Of a stretch of DNA of 64,000 nucleotides, positions 24,017 to 34,815 are shown one piece after another; the first letter of the stretch is position 1; every line of letters begins with the position of its first letter. The translations under genes were made by a program, and so were the position numbers. Location of the stretch: assembly GCF_901709675.1 (NCBI RefSeq), contig NC_051093.1:2122053-2186052 (forward strand), read 5' to 3'. Source of the stretch: Syngnathus acus (taxonomy: Eukaryota; Chordata; Actinopteri; Syngnathiformes; Syngnathidae). Below the pieces are notes generated by a model. The model ran no database searches. It saw only the letters and a list, made by a program, of their open reading frames with translations, and had not been told where the DNA came from.

Positions 24017-27000
24017 ATGTGGTGGCCGACTCTTCTTCACGCTTCGCTGCTCGTCTGCCTCGCCAGGCAAACTCTGCAAAGGGGTAAGCAAAAACTCGTG
24101 AAATCTCACTGAAACTGTTGCAAAAATATTCATGCGTCTATATTTGATATTTTTTCATGGCGCTTGATATGGCTCCTCTTGATATTGTTAATAGATTTTT
24201 TTTTTTATCTCACTGAGTCTTTTTCCTAGATGAATAAAGCTTAACAATATTTTTTTAAAAATTACTAAGATTCAACTGCACTTAACAATTCTCTATTACC
24301 CAAGTAAATAGTGGGATGATTTAGCTTCCAAAGCTGCCATGAATCGGCGCCTTCAGTGGCTGCTTCTCACCCGCCTGTTAAAAGTCGCTCCACCCTACTG
24401 CACTTTGAATCATTTAATATTGCTGCGATCAAAGCGTTGAGGAATAAAATTTGGCGGCTGCATGTGAGAAGAGGCTGCAGGCGCACACAGTCGCCTCTTG
24501 TAGTTTTTTTTTTTTAATAGTGATCTTCAATGAAGGCATCTTTGGTTGTGATGATTCAGTATTTGAGGTCGAGTGTAAAGTGTTTGATGTGGTAATGTCT
24601 TCCCATTTCAGGGCTTAAAGCTCAGGGCGTGTCTTGGAGGAGGATCATGCCAGCCAGAGGTGCGGGCAATCTTTAATTCTGTCTTTCTGTGTCTGCTTAC
24701 TCAGAAGGGAGAAGAAGGGGGCAGTGTCTTTTTTTTAATTTGAGACCTGACGCTTTATTCGGTGCTGCTCTTTTATTCGGAGCAGAGTTCAGCAATTGTT
24801 TATCAAGTGGGATAAATAGTGAGGCATCTACCTCTGTTAAATGGATGAAGCAACATCTGGGGACTAAATACAAAAATCTTGTTTAAATGTCACTGTGCTA
24901 AACACTCGCATCTGCTCTTCAGGTGTCGGCATCGGAACCAAAGGCGGTGAGTGCTTTCTTGTGAGCAAACTATCATCTGTACACAATTCGAATTGTCATA
25001 TTTTGATATTTTGTCGTAGTGAATGGGCCCCACGGAGCACTGGGGGGCAGATATGTCAACAAACCATTGAAGGCTGGAAGTAGGTCTCGTCTTTGTGATT
25101 GAGGATGCTTTCTCCTTTAAGAATGTGCTTATCTGAGTGTTGGGCTTGCAAAAATGGTCAAACTCATGTTTGAATGCTCTTCTCTATTCAGTTGGCCATT
25201 ATCCCGTTCACAGTTCACTGGGTGTTGGTAAGTTGTCGTCGCATGTTGAACTGAAGTTCAAATAGTATGTCAATATTTTTTCTGTTTTCCAGGTTGAAGA
25301 ATGACATTTAGTTGTAATGAAATTGTTTTTCTGGAAAAATGGTTCACAATCCTTTGACACGTCATCATCTACCTTGTATGGCACAAACAAGTTCTTCTTT
25401 TCTTAGGGGGCTACCAACCTCTTGGACGAGGGCTTGCACCTGGCCGAGTTCCTGCCTACGGAAACCACGGACTCTATGGTATGAAAGCAGATCATTAGCA
25501 GAGCTCCTCGCCTCTCCTGCTGACCGCAGATCTTTATCGCAGGTGGCAATCATGGTGCGGGCTTGCCAATGGGGCTGGCACCCTCGAACGGCCTGGGCTT
25601 GGGCCACGGAGGCAAACACGGTAAGACGAGCCTTGGTGGAGGTCTCACAGCGATCTCCCGAGCGTCATCTATGGGCAAATGATGCGAAACGTAAAACATA
25701 AACAATGTTTGTGTGTTTTTACAGCTTATGGTATCGGTCCTGTTCCGGGTAAGCCGTTTTGATCACTTTTTTTTTTTTAAATTCATGCCCAACTGTTAAT
25801 ATTTTAACATTATTTCCAGGATTTGCTCCTTACGCCGGTATGGGCTACCCCGCCGTCCGACCAGGTACTAGAACCTCTTTGTTCAAACTCTGCTATGTTT
25901 TGTAAGATTTCTTGAGGTTTGGCGCAGAGTGATGGTTTTACTCTGGAAAGATGTTTTCAGTTTCATCTTGTATGCAAATGTTTGCTTCTGAGTTGGTTTA
26001 ACACAGCAACATGGAACATAAACATAGTTTCTCCAAAAGCTCTTTGGCAACGTGGATGCCGGCGGCTGCAAGGTGCATGTGATGCCCGGTGTTGTTTTGA
26101 CGCCGTGGGATGAACACGTGTTGCATGATGGTATGTCCCCTGTCAGGTGTTTCTGCGCCACAATTGGGAGGATTGGAGGAGGCCACCCATGGCCGAGCCG
26201 CCCAGGATCACAAGAGAGCAAAAACTGGAGAACTTGCCGTCTTGTTTGGAGGACCGGAAGAAGCTGCCAGGGCCAACATGGGGACTGGAATTGCCAAGAG
26301 TTTTGGACCTGAAGGGGTTTCAACTGGAAGTGGAGTCCAAATCCTAGACCCCAATACAAAGGTGTCGAACCTCGGACCCACCACAAGGGATTTTAGTCAG
26401 GCCGCCGGAGGTGCTCTTGATCCTCCGGTCCTCAATCACGGAGCCAGCCACCCACAGGCTGTTGGTAAAGACAAACTCCAAAAAACAGCTTCTGCGGCTT
26501 CTCCGGCACAGAACGCCAGAGGCCACGCTTCTTCTCGTCCACAACGTCGGAAAAACAAAAACTGTGGCTCCCCATTTTTACCAAACAATCACCGTGAGCC
26601 ATCCGGTTCTGACATGACGCAGAGATTAGCGCCTAATCTTGCTCCTCAAGTTCCAAGACCCGATCAGTATCAGCTTCTATCGTCCCGAGACGGTCGCTTG
26701 CAAGCTCCCACATCCAGACTTGTTTTAGCTCCCCAACAGAAGAGTCCAGATGGGGCAAATGGACAAATCAGTGGCACTTTGGGCCAGCCAGTGTCAAATC
26801 CTCAAGCACAGGAAGTGCAGACAAATATACCTTTGTCTCCAGAGACACGTTTAAGTCTTGCCCGGCCAGAGGAAGAAGGTAAAAAAAAAAAAAACTTTCC
26901 ATAATTCGGCGTGTCAGCAGGTCATCGAAAAGGATTGATCTCCCCGGGCCCTCGAATGAGGGACTTAATCGTCCTGCTTTCAAAGGTCTTCACAATTCTA

Positions 27001-29393
27001 GTCAGCAAGCAATATTAAAGTATATTTTCTTTTGGGAAACGTCTGACGTATTTCAAAAGTATTACTGCCATGTTACTTCAAATTTAGTGTTTCAGGCAAC
27101 ACATGAAGCTTGTCACCTCAATCCAGCACAGTCCCTTGGCAATGGACTGCCACAAGGGGACGCCAAAGTGACACTTGAGGCTGTGCTTATTAAATTCGTA
27201 CTTGGTTGCTACAAGGAGGCGCCAAAGTGACACTTGGTGTTGTGCTTAAAGTTCATACAGTTTTTAATCCAGTTCAAAATTAACTGATTTGACGTCCATG
27301 TGCAATATAAGGTTGAGATTGTGTCATCTACTTCTTTTGCTCTGATTTAGTTCATGGGAGGCCTTCATTTCTCTCAAAGTTGTTGTGTTATTTCCACACA
27401 TGCTGCTGGTTTGTCCATCTTTTGTGGTGTGCTCTTGTGTTCAGCTCGTTTTGTTCTATTCTTGCGCAGGTTACGTTGGTGGTGCAGGCAACTATCATGG
27501 AGGAAACCCGGCCCCGGGGGCTTACGGACCCGGTAATGCTGACCTACTAACACGGACAGGAACGTTAATTCCTTCTAAAGCAGCGAGAAGTAAGTGATGT
27601 CATGTTTATGCTTTAGGACAGGGAGGATACCTGGGAGCAGCTGGGAAACTTGGAGGTAAACCCGTCATCCTAAACCTGATGAGCCGTCATCAAATAACCC
27701 CAAATTTGTCTTCCATTTGTGTCAGTTCCGGCTGCTCTTGGCCAGGGAGGATACACAAAAGGCCCTGCGGGTGTATCGACAGGTCAGGATTTGCTTTGTT
27801 GTGAATGTATTTTGTGATTTATTTTTCTCTGCCAAGCAAATGTCGTGAGATTATGTTGAATCGCAGGTTACGCCAACGGTGCAGGAAGATACGCGGGTAC
27901 TCTGGCCGGCAACGGCTTGGGTAAGAAATCAACAAATCATGGATGGACGTGCGAATGTGTGCAAATGACTGCTATTTTTTGCCACATCTTTTGACAGGTT
28001 ATGGAAACGGGTACGCCAACCCATATGGTGATGGTAAGTACAGAACAAGTTTTATTCAGCTGATGGGGGGGAATTTTAATATGCTCAATGTTGCAGCTCT
28101 GGGCACTGGAAGCTATGCCGGCCAGCCGCAGGTACCGTATGGTAAGACATGAAGCGGTCTGTCCCGCTGTGCAAGTATGAAGGCATGGACAGTATGTTGA
28201 AACCTTCTGTGTGTTTCCAGGAGGACTAGACGCCGGACTGGACCCAGCTGCCGGCAAATATGGTGAGAGTACTCCACTTGTTAACGTCACTGCGCCTCGT
28301 AATGAAAATGCCAACGCAAGTTTTTTTCTCGTCCTGCAGGGGGCGCACCACCCGCAGCAGCATCTCAGGGCGCTTACGGCGGTGCTCCGGTTGCCCCCAG
28401 CAGACATGAAGGTCAGTTCGTTTTACTTTTGAACTCATTTGTTACTTTGCCACAACTATAACCACGAACACGTCGACCCCTTTAGGAGATGGCGGCTACC
28501 CGTACGCCGCCCAGCCCATCGGCCTCAGCGGCGACGGCAGCAAAAGTGCCGGCAAACACGGTGAGAACAAGTGATGGTCTCCTGGCATAAAAAAGTAAAA
28601 TTTTGACCAAGGTGATGTTTTGTGCGCTTTCAGGTTCCACATTTGGAGCTCCACAAGCAGGTGACTTTTCTCACTTTTCTCTCACCCCAGCACACCAGGC
28701 CACTTGTTCTACATCTTGAACGCTGTAGTTTATATCAACGATATTACCAAGTGCTCTTCTTTTTATTTTTTTATCAAGGTTACCTTCCACACCAGCTAGG
28801 CCCGAGTCAAGATGCGCTGGGTAAGCGAGACACCAGTCCGACTTCCTCCTTCACAAGCAACTTCCTGCTTTTCTTGCAAAATGCCACAAGGCGCTCCTCA
28901 ATGCGCCGTTAGTGTTGAAACTTTGTGAAGAGTAACCGATACGAAATATCATTCAAATGTTGATGATTTATATGCCTTTTCTTTTTTGAACGCATCATTG
29001 TGGGCTTATTGAGTTGTTGTGAAGTGCCCCCAATACTTTTGTTTATGTTTTATATTTTTAATTTTTTTTTTTTTTTTTTTTACCTTTTCCAAACAATGTA
29101 AATTGGCCTTTTCACAGGCGCAAAAGCAGCCAAGTACGGTGCAGGAACTGGACCACTTGGAGGTGGATACAAAGGTGAGAATGAAGGTCCTTTGAAAATA
29201 AGACTAAAACCTCAATACAGGGGGCAAAAGTAAAAAATAAAGAGGGGCCCACAATTTTTTATTAGACCTACTGGGTGGCTACATAGAGCGCAAAATCTCA
29301 AAAAGATTTTTTAAAGAAGAAAGCCCCCCCCCCAAAAAAAGTCAAAATCTGCTCTCATAGTATAATTGTCCTGTTTGTGTCTTTTTAGGTTAA
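24017..29393 (+). CDS. Glycine-rich, elastin-like secreted matrix protein (23 small exons)
   Basis: No exact orthologue is recognised. A signal-peptide-like start (MWWPTLLHASLLVCLA) leads into 23 exons, all bordered GT-AG: 24017-24083, 24612-24659, 24923-24946, 25020-25079, 25192-25227, 25407-25478, 25543-25620, 25725-25748, 25820-25864, 26147-26878, 27470-27532, 27617-27655, 27726-27782, 27867-27920, 27998-28033, 28097-28141, 28221-28262, 28340-28411, 28486-28560, 28634-28660, 28779-28820, 29118-29174 and 29389-29393. All 22 introns are phase 1; all internal exons are multiples of three, as in elastin. The 599-residue product is rich in Gly, Tyr, Pro and Ala (GYGNGYANPYGDG, GQGGYLGAAGKLG) and ends with GAKAAKYGAGTGPLGGGYKG, recalling elastin KAAK cross-linking sites. 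Exon 10 (732 bases) is instead hydrophilic and Gln/Pro/Ser-rich. Candidates are a teleost elastin relative or a calymmin-like notochord-sheath protein. The terminal Cys-Arg-Lys tail of elastin is missing. Confidence 0.75.
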
Positions 29394-29748
29394 CTGATGA
29401 AATGACCTGATGGCTTTCAAGTTGATTGTTTCTCATTCACTGATTTGTATGTTTTTTTTTTAAGTTCCTTATATTTTTGTAATCTTTATATCGAACAGAC
29501 CTTAAGGCTTGAAAGTGAACATGCCGCAATGAGTGGGATGATGTATTTTAAAATAAATATGGAAAACAGAACACATTGACTTTGTATTGATTCCAGCCGA
29601 GGGTGAATAAGGTTTCACAGTACGCCGCTCATTTGTTCACAGGAAATATCACCACTTCCTCTCTCATGATGGAAAACATGAAGATGTCTTTTCCAAAGAA
29701 CTCACAGCAGTCAATTAGCCAGTGACAAGTTGGGCAAATTGGTGAAAC
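29394..29748. other. Convergent 3' ends of the elastin-like gene and perforin
   Basis: This 355-base gap holds the 3'UTR of the plus-strand gene, with AATAAA at 29552-29557, and the probable 3'UTR of perforin on the minus strand. No other feature is seen. Confidence 0.55.
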
Positions 29749-31938
29749 TCACTCTGACTTTCTTGGTTTCTCTAACTTGGTTGTAGGAAGCACATCAGCC
29801 TGACTCCGGTTTGTGGTTGGGCTCCGACTGTTCACGTAGACGCCCATCTTTTGCAGGATGGCTCGTGGAAGAGGGTGAGCGTGGCGGGATACATATGAGC
29901 TCATCAAACTTTGGCTCATGGGTGTGGCCTTGTAGTCGGTGCACCGGGTGCCACCCAGGCTGGGTGCACATTCCACTTCCCACTTGTAGAAAAAGCGTCC
30001 ATGGTACATGGCGCACACGTCCGTCTTCACGCCCGCCGTCAGTACTTGCTCGCATTTTCCCAGAAGGTCGTCGTCCCAGCCGCTATCTTCATCCCAAACT
30101 TCAAATCGGACTTTTGGGGCCGCCGACAAGTCCTGAGTGCCCAGGTCCACGACGCTGTTCCAATGGGGGTTGTTGTTGTTGTGAATGACGTGCGAATACT
30201 GCACCTGCTTGTTGAAAATCACCTTGACGAAGCCGTCAGTGGCCGTGTTGTGATCGCCCCAAAGACCCTCGGCCCGTTGGACAGTGATGATGACCCGGGC
30301 CGTGCCCCTCTGGGTCGGGCAGCAGTCCGGGTTGACACCGCGTTCGTTATGGCACTGGCAGACGCAGGGGTCCCGCGAATTGCTTTTGACGCCGGCCTGG
30401 CAATTCCCGCTGCAGTTCCTCAGCAGAGCCCGCTCCAGGATGTAGTGGCTTATGGCCAAGCGCAGGTTCTTCCGAACGTCAGTGTCAGTCGGCAGCAGCT
30501 CGTGCAGAGACTCTAGCGAATACGATATAATGTCCGGATAGCGAGGCAGCGTCTCGAGCCATTCCTTGTAGGCGGATGGATCTTTGTCGGCAGAAAAGAG
30601 AAGGTCCATCTCCATGGTGTGACCCCCCGTTATGTGTGTCGTCCTGTCGGGAGAACCAATGTATCACATGAGCAGGGTCGGGCTTTTCTTAGGGCTGCAA
30701 ATACATGCAAAGTCGACGTCTATTTAGGAAAATAAAGGTTACGTGACGAGACTTCATTGGGCAGCCAAGATCGCACCTGTCATTAGTTTTACCGTCTTTC
30801 CAGCACCCAAACGTGCTTTTCGAACAAATATTGATTTTACTCCTGCAGTCCGTAATCAGTTATGATGCGTCAAGACTTGTGTAAGGAGCTACAGAATCTC
30901 TTTGTGGAGGAAAAACTCTGACCTGTCGTTAAAGAGGCTGGAGAAGGCCGCCTTGCTCTCCGTCTTGTCCATGTCATTCTTGCAGTGTTTGCCCTGAGCG
31001 TTTAAGGTGGTGGCTTTAATGGTGGCCGAAGCTTCGGCCTCCAGGCACATGTTGACCTCGTCCACGTTGAGGCCCTGCAGGCTGGCCTGGCACTGCTTGA
31101 CGCTGGTCACGGACTGGACCGAGCCTCCCAGTTTCACCTGGATTCAAAGAAAAAGGTTTGACTCTTGTTTTTTTAGCCATCCCGTTCCACTGAGTTGCTA
31201 CCTTTGTGATGTAATGGGTGCCAAAGTTGTCGATCAGTCTGTAAAAACGTTGCTTGTATTGAGGGCTGAAGGTCTTTGGAAGCGCCTTCAACGCTTTTCG
31301 AAATTCACTGTGCAGTCGAGGCTGACTGGACACCCGGTAGCTTTAAATGCAAAGAAAGAACAGTCTCAAAATATTGATTTAGGAAAACATCTGAACGTGT
31401 CTTGACTTTACCTGTAGTACTCGCAGGAGACTTGTTGGCTGGTGAAGCTGTACCTGTCACGCTTTGATTTCTCCATTGAGGACTTGGCCAGTTTGGACTC
31501 GGTGCCGGCCAGCGTGACTTTTGCCTCGTAGTCCTTAACAGTCAAGTCCAGACCGGACTTCCAGTTGTTTTCCACGAGAGAGCTGACGGAGTTGACGAGA
31601 GCCTCGCTGGAGCGGTAAACGGTGCTGGCCACCTTGTGGTTGCAGGACTGCTTTGGCCTCCAATCCACCACAGACAGCGGAAGTTTCTGCTTTACCTTCT
31701 CCAGGAACAGGTTGCTACACAGGGTGCAGCTTTTGTCTTTGCGTTTCCACGAATTCATGTCCAAAACAAAGGCTCCCTTGCGCCTCAACTCGGTTATGTC
31801 GAAGCCTTCCCCGGCCAGATTGGTACCTGGAGCCATGTCCGCCTGCAGACACTCCTTGGGGGAGCCCACTGTGCAGAACTGGTGTGTGCGCTGAGGCAGG
31901 AACAGCGCGACGACAGTGCAAATATACAACAGAATCAT
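29749..31938 (-). CDS. prf1: Perforin-1-like pore-forming protein (MACPF plus C2)
   Basis: Perforins are stored in cytotoxic lymphocyte granules and oligomerise on target membranes in a calcium-dependent way. Four coding exons on the minus strand, 31412-31938, 31202-31340, 30923-31137 and 29749-30643, join in phase to 591 residues; human perforin has 555. A hydrophobic signal peptide is followed by the N-terminal Cys-rich start and LAGEGFDIT. The MACPF signature DNFGTHYITKV spans the exon 2/3 border and is followed by the Gly-Gly of KLGGSV. After GGHT comes the EGF-like Cys-rich shelf (residues ~375-410), then a C2 domain whose calcium-loop acids are visible in GDHNTATDGFVKV and VWDEDSGWDDDLLG. 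The frame is intact with no stop or frameshift. Teleosts carry several perforin genes, so the exact paralogue is uncertain. Confidence 0.9.
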
Positions 31939-32914
31939 GTTGCGCTTGTCTCACCTTTGTTGTTTTGTGGTGCTACAAGTCCGAGCTGTATAGAAGATGG
32001 ATGCTGCATCAAACTGTGCAATCGCGCCTGACCTCGTTGTTTTAAATCCAAATATAGTGGGGGGGGGGGGGGGGTTATGGTTAGGGGGGGGTTGATAGTG
32101 GTCTTGAAACAGCTTGTTGGTTTGACACTTTTTGATGGGGGTGAGCGCGGTATGTGTGCAGGGGGCTGGCGTTCCCGTCAACACAGTAAAAAAATGTTGA
32201 TCATTGTTTTCCAAAGTAAATGTCAATCTTGTCAAATGGATTTCTTTTAATGAAACAAATAAAATACAAACTACACAATATTTACTTTCAAAAGGATGAA
32301 ATCAGTACTTGGACCATATCAAGTTAAACAACCCGAATCAATTAATTGATTATCAAAATAGTTGATTAATTTGTCAATGACTTTACTCAATTGAGTCAAT
32401 TGCTTTATGCTCGTCAAAGATATTCCCCAGGTTTCTTTCTTTAGTCCCCAGGTACTTCTGTCTTCATCATCTCGTCATGGTTTGAATAGATGCAAAATTC
32501 ATTTTGATGTCTTTTTCAGACCATCAGCATTCAGCGGCACCCTTCTGTGGTTATGTGGTCTTGTTACTCAGAATGAGAATGTTGTTTTCATCTTGTTTCA
32601 TTTTAATTTTTTTCCGACCGCAGCCTGTGGGTAACACAGATGACACCCCTTCATTCTCACACAAGCAAACGTCCTTCATCCGGCTCAGGTCGGTTATGTG
32701 TGATGAGGAAACAGCAGAGTGGGGTGAGAGGTGGAGTGATACATCCGCAACCTCAGAGCTGCTCTACCATTAGACGATTACACTGCGTCACCCGCCCGTG
32801 CTGCCTCAGAGGCCCTCTCACTTTACAAGCGTCAATATAAATCATGCAGTATTATATTTTGATCATGAATATAATGCAATCATTGGGATGGTGGGTTTCC
32901 CTATTGGCTAATTA
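31939..32914. other. Upstream DNA of perforin and intergenic region
   Basis: This holds the likely perforin promoter next to 31938. It also has a run of 16 G at 32059-32074 with a second run of 8 G at 32084-32091, which could form a G-quadruplex, and AT-rich DNA. A tRNA-like A-box word is noted near 32750-32800 on the minus strand. No coding gene is supported. Confidence 0.5.
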
Positions 32915-33640
32915 CAGTGGTACCTCTACTTACGAACTTAATTGGATAGAAGCAAAGTTTTCCCTAGGAATCAGTGTAAGAGCAAATAATGCGTGCTGGA
33001 CTATCCCAAAGGTCACACTTTTTTTTCCCTATTACTTTGTGTAAAACACACAGAAAACCAAAACAGCAGTTTTATTTTTGCTTTTTCAAACCTTTATAAC
33101 AAAAACTAAATGCCACTTTATTCTTGACCTCCTGACTTTGCTTAGGGAAGTTGAAATATGTTCTTATTTTCTACACTTGCTAAAGTAATACCCCCGAGAA
33201 GACAGAAAATGTCAGGCTAATAAATTATTGTATGCTTCCACGCACTCCCTGCAATATGCCCGCTCACGTACTCTACATTTTGGTGAAATTAGTGTTTTCC
33301 GACTGTGTGAGTGGTCATTGAACGTACCTCGCGCAAAACGCAGGTGAGAACTTAAAAAAACGCAACCGAGCTTCTAAAGATGAACATTGACAAATACAAA
33401 AGTGTGTACTTCATGGTTTTTAATTTTTATTTTATCAAAGACAAGCTGGTACAGTCTGCCGCACCGCAACAGTTTCCGCCTTCCACTGAGTGCGTGCGAG
33501 CTCCTGCCGCAGGGGATACCAACTTTGGCACAAGACTGGCCATACTCGTCGCGAGCTCAACAATACGCATGCGTTCGTCATGCCCCTTTATGATTTCGCG
33601 TTTCATATCAATAGTCTTAGGAGACATACTCAACTACACT
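32915..33640 (-). mobile_element. Degraded Tigger/pogo (Tc1-mariner superfamily) element
   Basis: TA followed by CAGTGGTACCTCTACTTACG at 32915-32934 matches the outer end of Tigger-type elements, which insert at TA. On the minus strand at 33427-33633 an open fragment begins MSPKTIDMKREIIKGHDERM and continues RIVELAT. This resembles the N-terminal CENPB-type helix-turn-helix of Tigger transposases. The frame is lost soon after, the DDE domain is missing, and I cannot find the opposite terminal repeat. The two pieces may belong to one broken copy. Confidence 0.55.
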
Positions 33641-34815
33641 TCCTGTTTTTACAGTAATTGTACTTGTACTGGGAACTTTTGAATTTGAGGCATTTACTTG
33701 TTGGCCTGTGCTGTACCGATTACAATTAGGTTTTTTACGTCGGAAGGTCACTTAAAGGCAGAGCTCATTTTCATCCTTGAAATTTTGTTGTGTCTGCGTG
33801 CATTTGTTGATGTTTTGTGTCATTCACAAGCGCCAGCGGGGAGCACATGTAAGACGTCCCGCTGTGACAAAGGGGCAACAAGGACTCTTCAATAATGAGG
33901 TAATGTAGAGTAGGAGGCGAACGGAAATGTCAAGACGGTTGTAGTAATCCACGATAGACCGGAATGTGTGAAACGCGGCCTCCAAAGTAAAGTTTATGTT
34001 ATTGGTTTGCTTGACGTTATCCTGGTCAGATTTATACGCAGTCGTTTTCGCAGATTATATGACATTGTATTGTAGAATTTCTGTGCGTTTTGAAGTGATT
34101 GAATCACGATTGTGTTGCCTTTACTTCAACGGGTGTTTTATTTTGGAATATAAGACACAAGTCAGTCGTTTGAGCTCGACGGCGTATGACCTTTTATGCC
34201 GAAGCGTTGCAGCGGATTCAAGGCCGCCTTGCAGGACACTCCACAGCCTCCCCATTCAGATAAAAAAAGAAAGCGAAGAAATAAAAAGGCAAGAAAAGCT
34301 TCCATCAACATGATGGACATCTTCCGAGTAGAGAACGGGAGAAGCAGCGTCAGGACGGCGGCAGCCCCCCCGCCGGCATAGCCCGGCCGGCCGGCGTTGC
34401 TAGCTCTAATTTCAGCTACGAGATTCGCTCGTATTTCCCGGTCAGATTTTCGAGGCAGCACCGGGGCGGAGCAGCCAAGCGCCTCCATACAGTCAGCATG
34501 CTAACGCCGTGAGCGGGGCTGCGGATCGAGCCCAGACGGCATCACACCCCGGAGCCGCATGGACGCGCGCCCGCAGCATCTGTGCCCGTGACGCGGCCGG
34601 GATGCTAGCAACGTGGAAGTGTCTGTGACATGAAGCTGTTGACTAATGTCATATGGGTGCGACGCTGACTTTGTCCCCATGACTGGCCGTGCGGCGCCCC
34701 AGTCCGGCGGATGACACTCAGCCAGGTAGCGGCGGGCCCGGCTCGGGGCCGCCTTCCCCGGCTGCGCGAGTAGACAGACTGAAAGTGGAGCAGAAGCCAG
34801 TGAGCGCATTTGGAA
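33641..34815. other. Intergenic DNA and paqr4 promoter/5'UTR
   Basis: The left half is unremarkable and AT-rich. From about 34340 the sequence becomes CpG-rich, as expected of the paqr4 promoter and 5'UTR. Short upstream frames such as the one at 34196-34381 are Lys/Arg-rich readings without family support. Confidence 0.45.
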
